The notes under the pieces: generated by a model
Told to the model about the DNA's origin: nothing
Database searches by the model: none
What the model saw: only the letters and a program-made list of their open reading frames with translations
DNA from: JAEXNA01 sp050486105
Lineage (GTDB): Bacteria; Vulcanimicrobiota; Xenobia; Xenobiales; JADMJV01
Length of the DNA stretch: 19,654 nucleotides
NCBI GenBank assembly: GCA_050486105.1
Contig: JBJHCR010000092.1
Location: 1-19,654, forward strand
Direction: 5' to 3'
Position numbers and translations under genes: made by a program
In this document: piece by piece, positions 15,086 through 19,654 of the stretch
Position numbering within the stretch: position 1 is the first letter of the stretch
How the letters are laid out: each line of letters opens with the position of its first letter

Positions 15086-16060
15086 ATGAAAGCCGACACA
15101 CTAAAACGCCTTTTCCGCCTTATCCAGGACGCGGAACATCCTGGCCTGCGCTCACTCGCCCATTCCATCGTTGAAGACGAGAAAAAGGTCGGGCACACGA
15201 AGCTTGCAAAACAGCTGGAGAAGATTCTCGAAAAGACATCATCCCAGCGAAAAAGCGGCGGCTCAGCAAGGGCACTTTCCTCGCTCCCGTTGAGCAAGAA
15301 GCAGCAGAACTTCACCTCACTCCTACCTCCGGAGCTCCTGCGGCACCACATGGTTCTGCCTGGTCATGTCGAGGCGCGGTTTCAAAGGATCGAAAAAGAG
15401 TACGCAGCTCGCGACCGACTGGCGCGACACGGCCTAAACTACAGGAAGAGAATTCTCCTCTACGGGCCACCAGGCTGCGGCAAGTCGCTCGGCGCTGAAA
15501 GACTGGCTAGAAATACCGGTTTGCCTCTAATGAAGGTCCGATTCGACGCCGTTATGTCCTCATATTTTGGGGAGACGGCATCAAATTTACGAAGCATTTT
15601 CGACGCAGTTCGGACCGTACCAACTCTTCTCTTTCTCGATGAATGCGATTTCGTAGCACGCGCCAGAACAGTGACGAACGATGTCGGAGAGATGCCACGG
15701 GTCGTCAACACGCTTCTCATTCTGCTGGAGGAATATCAGGCACCCGGCCTTCTTGTGGCCGCGACTAATCTGGACAGTGCCCTTGACCCGGCCTTATTCA
15801 GGCGATTCGACGAAGTGCTCGAGGTACCACCACCGGGCCCTGAGGAGATCCGAAAGCTGTTGCTTATGAGCCTTTCCACAATTGAGATCGAGCGGAGTAT
15901 TGACTGGACCGATTTGGTCGAGCGCCTCAAAGGCGCCTCCGCGGCCAAGGTTGTGAAAACAGCACAAGATGCGGCCAAGTCAGCGATTCTTTCTGAGCGC
16001 CTTCCAGTGGGGCAACAAGATCTGATTCAAGCTATCGAAGACCTGAGAACAGGACGATAA
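15086..16060 (+). CDS. ietA: AAA+ ATPase, IetA-like
   Basis: A 324-residue ATPase of the AAA family. A helical N-terminal part (1-110) is followed by one AAA module: Walker A GPPGCGKS (127-134, Lys133), Walker B LLFLDE with Asp185-Glu186, sensor 1 Asn228 (AATNLD) and the arginine pair Arg239-Arg240 in FRRFDE. All catalytic residues are present. The subtilase gene starts 3 bases after its stop. Small AAA ATPase plus large S8 protease is the IetAS arrangement described from an Agrobacterium Ti plasmid as a stability toxin-antitoxin pair, with IetA as antitoxin, and later tested as a phage-defence system. By that precedent it would restrain or trigger the protease. The start ATG 15086 has only a weak GAGAAG ahead of it. 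A cell-division FtsH/CDC48-type role is unlikely given the size and partner. Confidence 0.8.
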   Translation: MKADTLKRLFRLIQDAEHPGLRSLAHSIVEDEKKVGHTKLAKQLEKILEKTSSQRKSGGSARALSSLPLSKKQQNFTSLLPPELLRHHMVLPGHVEARFQRIEKEYAARDRLARHGLNYRKRILLYGPPGCGKSLGAERLARNTGLPLMKVRFDAVMSSYFGETASNLRSIFDAVRTVPTLLFLDECDFVARARTVTNDVGEMPRVVNTLLILLEEYQAPGLLVAATNLDSALDPALFRRFDEVLEVPPPGPEEIRKLLLMSLSTIEIERSIDWTDLVERLKGASAAKVVKTAQDAAKSAILSERLPVGQQDLIQAIEDLRTGR

Positions 16061-16063
16061 TTC

Positions 16064-18604
16064 GTGGCGCTAGGGGGCGACTTTCCACATCTGCCTATTC
16101 CTCTTATCGTCGAGGGGGCCGCCAGACTGCCTGGTGGAGGTGAAGCTGTCGCGAGAACCGAGAAGAATAAGAAGAATCGGGCGGCACACGTTCAGCACGT
16201 TTCAGCTGGTCTCAGTCGAAGCGTCAACTTCTGGGCAGGTCGCTACGCGAATCGCCCCAAGGAAGCGCCTCCGTTGCCGGGCGGCGTGCCATTACTTCTC
16301 GAGATTGAGCCCAGCCAGGACATAGATTGGCTCATCACGTCGCTCGGCCTGGAAATCGTGGCCGAGGAAGAGGATGGGTACGTCATCGTAGCCTCTGAGG
16401 ACATAAACTTCGAGAAACTGAAAGAAGTGCTCGACAAATTCGAGACTAAAGGTCATGGGACTGGTTCGCTAGCGAAGGTGTATCAGATTGAGGACGATGA
16501 GGAGCGCCTTAAGCGAATTCTCTCTCCTAACCTCTGGAACAGTTGGCCAGGTTTGGACGATTCCATTATCTATACCGTCGATGTGAGCATCGAGTGTGCT
16601 GGACAGGTACGGCTTCCCCCCATGCCTGAACGGACTGATAAAGACACAGACCAGAGGTATCAAGCAAAGCTCGACCGTTGGCAGCGAAAAATCGATAAAG
16701 CAAATATGGAGTTGGACGAGCTTTCTGAGAAACGCGAAGAGAGCTTACTCAAGTTCGTCCGGGCTTACAACGGCGAGATTCATCATTTACGGGAAAACGC
16801 CGCCCGCACTCTTGTCAAGCTTCCCGACTGCTTGGAAGCAAGACTTGAAATCTCCGGTCAAGGCCTGCGGGACTTAGTACAGAACTTTCCTTATCTCTTC
16901 GAAGTTACGGAGCCACCAGAGATTGAGCCCACTCCCGAAACCCACGCTAGGGGCGAAGAAGCGCGACCCTATCTCAGATTTTTTCAACCAGACGATGATG
17001 CACCGACCGTCGCCGTCATCGATAGCGGGATACAGGAAGAGCATCGATTTCTTGCGGCGGCCATCGATCGGGAACTTTCGATATCTCTAGTGCCCCACGA
17101 ACAAGATTCCGTCGCGGATTTTGTGAGGCCAGCAGGGCACGGGACCCGCGTCGCCGGGGCTGTTCTCTTCGGAGAAGATATTCCAGAGCAAGGAGAACAC
17201 CAATTGCCGTTCTGGCTCCAGAATGTGCGTGTTCTGGATAAGGACTGCAGCCTCTCAAGGGAGCTTCACCCACCCTCTTATTTGGAGCACGTTGTCCAAA
17301 ACCGTGCCGATACTCGCATCTTCAACCACTCCATCAATTCGCGATTCCCGTGCCGACTAAAGCACATTTCGGCCTGGGCCGCTACGATGGATCAGTTGTC
17401 CTACGAGCACGATGTACTCTTCGTTCAATCAGCGGGTAATATCGCGTATGCTGATGACAGAACAGGGAATCTCGGCGTGCTGAACCATCTGCAGGCCGGG
17501 CGCTCGCACCCAAGCTATCTCGTAGCAAAATCTTGCCGCATAGCCAGCCCCGCTGAGGGCCTTCAAGCTTTAGTAGTAGGCTCTATAAGCTATCCAGACA
17601 CCCCGACTACCGGGCTGTCTCAGGCCGAAGGTCCATCGGGGTTTTCCAGATCCGGATACGGCCCCTGGAATACCCTTCGCCCCGACGTTGTAGAATACGG
17701 CGGCGACTGGTGCAAAGACGAAAACAACCCACCTCATTTGAGATTTGAAGGAGCGGCGGCACCTCCCCTGTTGCGATCGACTTTGCACGAACCCGGCCCA
17801 GCTCACGCGAGGGACATCGCGGGGACCTCTTATGCCGCACCCAAAGTTGCCCGTCTGGCTGCAGAGCTTCAGCGACTGCTCCCTTCCGAACCCTGTCTGC
17901 TTTACAGAGCGCTCATCGCGAACTCAGCCAGGTGGCCCAAATGGGCAGAAGAGAACCCAACCGAGGATACCATCCGAATGATTGGCTACGGGCGACCGGA
18001 CACCGAACGTGCGTTATCCAACACTCCATATCGAGTCACGCTCATAAGTTCCGGACTCTCGACACTGTCTGCTGGTCAGGCTCACATCTACCAGATTGTT
18101 ATCCCTGAGGAGATTCAGAACGCGGCGGCTGAGCAGAGAATTCGAATAGATGTCACTCTATCGTACGCGGCCCGGCCAAGAAGAACTCGGCGCTACCTGA
18201 AGCGGTATCTCTCAACCTGGTTAGATTGGGATGTCAGCAAGGTCAACGAGTCGCGGGATTCTTTCTTGGGTCGGATGATTAAAGAAGTCGAGAGTGACGG
18301 CACCGACGGCGAGAACATATTTCCGTGGGTAATTCGGGAGAGAGGCGACTACGGCGCAATCCAGGGCCACCGGCGCAATCAGTCCACACTACAGAAGGAC
18401 TGGGCGGTTCTTCCGGCTCACCAGCTACCCGAGGACTTCTGTCTGGCAGTCATTGGTCATCGGGGGTGGTCCAAATGCGAACTGGACGCGGCCAAATATG
18501 CGCTGGCTATATCCTTCGAGGCGATTGATGGTGATCTTGAGATCTATCAGCCTATCCGAGTGGCTCTGGATAGGATGCAGATTCAGTCTCGGGTCATTGT
18601 CTGA
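16064..18604 (+). CDS. ietS: Subtilisin-like serine protease, IetS-like
   Basis: An 846-residue S8-family serine protease. The catalytic set is complete: Asp320 (VAVIDSG), His359 (GHGTRVAG), oxyanion Asn459 (QSAGN) and Ser589 (GTSYAAP). The first 290 residues are a family-specific N-terminal region, beginning with DFPHLP and an NKKNRAAHVQHV segment, not a secretion signal. With no signal peptide or membrane helix it should act in the cytoplasm. A C-terminal domain of about 200 residues follows the protease. The GTG start at 16064 lies 3 bases after the ietA stop, with AGGA about 9 bases upstream, so the two are surely co-expressed. By analogy with IetAS it is the toxic effector and IetA the controller. 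What it cleaves is unknown. Processing or nutrient proteases of this family lack the ATPase partner. Confidence 0.8.
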   Translation: MALGGDFPHLPIPLIVEGAARLPGGGEAVARTEKNKKNRAAHVQHVSAGLSRSVNFWAGRYANRPKEAPPLPGGVPLLLEIEPSQDIDWLITSLGLEIVAEEEDGYVIVASEDINFEKLKEVLDKFETKGHGTGSLAKVYQIEDDEERLKRILSPNLWNSWPGLDDSIIYTVDVSIECAGQVRLPPMPERTDKDTDQRYQAKLDRWQRKIDKANMELDELSEKREESLLKFVRAYNGEIHHLRENAARTLVKLPDCLEARLEISGQGLRDLVQNFPYLFEVTEPPEIEPTPETHARGEEARPYLRFFQPDDDAPTVAVIDSGIQEEHRFLAAAIDRELSISLVPHEQDSVADFVRPAGHGTRVAGAVLFGEDIPEQGEHQLPFWLQNVRVLDKDCSLSRELHPPSYLEHVVQNRADTRIFNHSINSRFPCRLKHISAWAATMDQLSYEHDVLFVQSAGNIAYADDRTGNLGVLNHLQAGRSHPSYLVAKSCRIASPAEGLQALVVGSISYPDTPTTGLSQAEGPSGFSRSGYGPWNTLRPDVVEYGGDWCKDENNPPHLRFEGAAAPPLLRSTLHEPGPAHARDIAGTSYAAPKVARLAAELQRLLPSEPCLLYRALIANSARWPKWAEENPTEDTIRMIGYGRPDTERALSNTPYRVTLISSGLSTLSAGQAHIYQIVIPEEIQNAAAEQRIRIDVTLSYAARPRRTRRYLKRYLSTWLDWDVSKVNESRDSFLGRMIKEVESDGTDGENIFPWVIRERGDYGAIQGHRRNQSTLQKDWAVLPAHQLPEDFCLAVIGHRGWSKCELDAAKYALAISFEAIDGDLEIYQPIRVALDRMQIQSRVIV

Positions 18605-19115
18605 AGAGGTTACCTCAAACAGCCGTTCCTTGTTAAGTACGAGAAACGAGCAGCCAGACTGGTTTAATAAGCACCCGATTCTGTTCCAGAAACCTCTCGC
18701 ACACTATAGGCACACTATCGCTCCCAGAAATTTTAAGAAACCCCATAACCACGGGCCTCCCCGCCCTATGACACGCTGATTCGCCAGAAAACGGGCAAGT
18801 TGCGAGTGGAGATAGGTACAGTTTGTTGAGTGTGGTTCAGATGGGATATCCAGCGCATTTTGCTGTCTAAAAGCGGTGTGGGATCCAAAACCGGCTGCAG
18901 AGTGCAACGACCAAACGAGGGCAGGGAGAGCCGGTTGGTTTTGTACAGACAAGACTGGTCCAGTTGGCACACTGGCGATTCTAATTGAGTCAATGGTTTG
19001 TCCTTCTCGAACCAGAAGTGTCGAGGTCGATCCTGTGTGATCGGCATGACGGTTTATGAGTGAACCGTCGGTCTATAAAGACGCTCCTGAGATTGAAAAG
19101 CTATCGGGGATCACT
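18605..19115. other. Gene-free stretch after ietS
   Basis: I see no convincing gene. A small palindrome GAGGT-T-ACCTC (18606-18616) lies right after the ietS stop and may be part of a weak terminator. GCACACTAT is repeated at 18699-18707 and 18710-18718, 11 bases apart. A 7-bp hairpin GACGGTT / AACCGTC (19048-19069) lies 46 bases beyond the end of the leftward AbiEii-type gene. Open frames on the minus strand (18704-18970, 18766-19047) show no domain. Confidence 0.4.
18699..18718. repeat. Tandem GCACACTAT direct repeat
   Basis: Two exact 9-base copies with starts 11 bases apart, about one helical turn, so both would face the same side of the DNA. Could be a regulator or recombinase binding pair. 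Confidence 0.4.
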
Positions 19116-19559
19116 TTAGTGGGTGAACTGCCAGACCCATTCTTCAGGATACCAAATTGCCTCTCCATCGCTCAGAGCGGGCTCCAAAAACACCTTGGCA
19201 GCCGTCCAAACATCCTCAAGGCTCTTCCAAGGAAGTCGATTACTCGAAGCGAGTCTGCCATACGGGGACCCCCAAAAGTCCGGCGGGCTGGCAAAGGCGC
19301 CTGGTATGGAATGTGTCTTCCTTCTTTCAAACGTGAGTCGAATGGCGTCTCGAACCTTTGTTAGCTCCAGCTCGCGCAGAGTGGCCAGCAAAGCAATGTC
19401 CGGCAGATCCTTTACCCGAGAGTTCGGGGTAGTTCGCGGCAAGGTGTAGGCATGAAATTTCTCAGCTACATGAAGTTCCACCGGATAGACTCGGAACACA
19501 GAAGGCTCGACACCAGCAAACTCGAGGAAAGATGGCGATGGGAGCATTCCATCTTTCAT
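19116..19559 (-). pseudogene. AbiEii/AbiGii-type nucleotidyltransferase, C-terminal half only
   Basis: The 147 residues match the C-terminal half of the AbiEii (DUF1814) family: VYPVELHVAEKFHAYTL, then NSRVKDLPDIALLA, a helix ending TFERRKTHSIP, and the closing W-P-x3-W-x-W pattern. AbiEii is the nucleotidyltransferase toxin of type IV abortive-infection systems and is usually near 280-300 residues. The N-terminal half with the GG and DxD-type catalytic motifs is missing here. The frame is open upstream only to a TGA at 19638-19640. A different frame that is open to the window edge ends in TGA at 19556-19558, overlapping this ATG. The gene is therefore either frameshifted or split into two coupled pieces. 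I favour a broken remnant. The catalytic part, if it exists, lies beyond the window. Confidence 0.65.
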
Positions 19560-19654
19560 GCACGCGCGAGCGCCTGTCGGTACTTGGTTTGAGCGTCTAG
19601 GCCGCTTTCCAATGATCGACTGGTTGAAGAATCTCCTTCATGAATTGCTCCCAC
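19556..19654 (-). CDS. C-terminal end of an upstream gene, window edge
   Basis: This frame is open from the window edge and ends ...SGLDAQTKYRQALARA before TGA 19556-19558. That stop overlaps the next ATG in a classic 4-base ATGA. It could be the N-terminal part of the same AbiEii-type gene in a shifted frame, or a separate partner. Only 32 residues are visible. A third frame has ATG with MKEILQPVDHWKAA then a stop, which I consider less likely to be coding. Confidence 0.35.
   Translation of the reverse strand: MGAIHEGDSSTSRSLESGLDAQTKYRQALARA

Noticed and set aside
14566..15101. Open frames on both strands between integrase and ietA
   Set aside because: One starts inside the integrase gene in another frame. 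Neither shows a domain, and the translations are rich in Ser, Arg and Pro as expected of non-coding DNA.
14744..18689. Shared CTGTTCCAG at 14747 and 18681 as an att direct repeat
   Set aside because: Only 9 bases match with no extension, and one copy lies within a hairpin; likely chance.
1..19654. CRISPR array, tRNA, rRNA or insertion sequence
   Set aside because: No regularly spaced direct repeats, no cloverleaf-like sequence and no transposase motif were seen.

Overview
The window is a stretch of bacterial accessory DNA, most likely a defence island, of mid-range GC. No rRNA, tRNA or housekeeping gene is visible, so I cannot assign a phylum. Two genes (11978 and 12828, minus strand) start at GTG about 7 bases after a plausible -10 box. 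This suggests a host that tolerates leaderless mRNAs.

Left part (1-11978): a four-gene locus I read as a type II Druantia-like anti-phage system. It has a 1825-residue SF2 helicase with a C-terminal DUF1998 zinc module (DruE-like), a C5-cytosine DNA methyltransferase (DruM-like) overlapping its end, and two very large proteins of no common family (926 and 840 residues; DruF/DruG candidates). The two large genes lie on the opposite strand and run tail-to-tail into the methyltransferase. The helicase reading frame starts after the place where Walker A and motif Ia should be, and all three forward frames have stop codons in the first 105 bases. In this copy the 5' end of druE is therefore missing or broken.

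Middle part (11979-15085): a regulatory region rich in palindromes, then a compact integration cassette. The cassette holds a zinc-finger/ribbon-helix-helix-like 107-residue protein read leftward. Divergent from it is a SWIM-zinc-finger protein, an excisionase-like HTH protein and a tyrosine recombinase. A strong intrinsic terminator sits between the excisionase and integrase genes and ends 11 bases before the integrase start codon. The divergent promoters are near-consensus, and a perfect palindrome overlaps the end of the rightward -10 box.

Right part (15086-18604): an AAA+ ATPase and a subtilisin-like protease, 3 bp apart. I read these as an IetAS pair, first known as a plasmid-stability toxin-antitoxin pair and later tested as a phage-defence system. 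The window closes with the C-terminal half of an AbiEii/AbiGii-type nucleotidyltransferase (19116-19559, minus). Its N-terminal half is not in the same frame, so it is a broken or split abortive-infection gene.

Taken together, the cargo is three defence-type modules (Druantia II-like, IetAS, AbiE-like) around one recombinase cassette. The family calls rest on motifs I can read and on memory of the families. The Druantia assignment of the two unknown large proteins is by context only.
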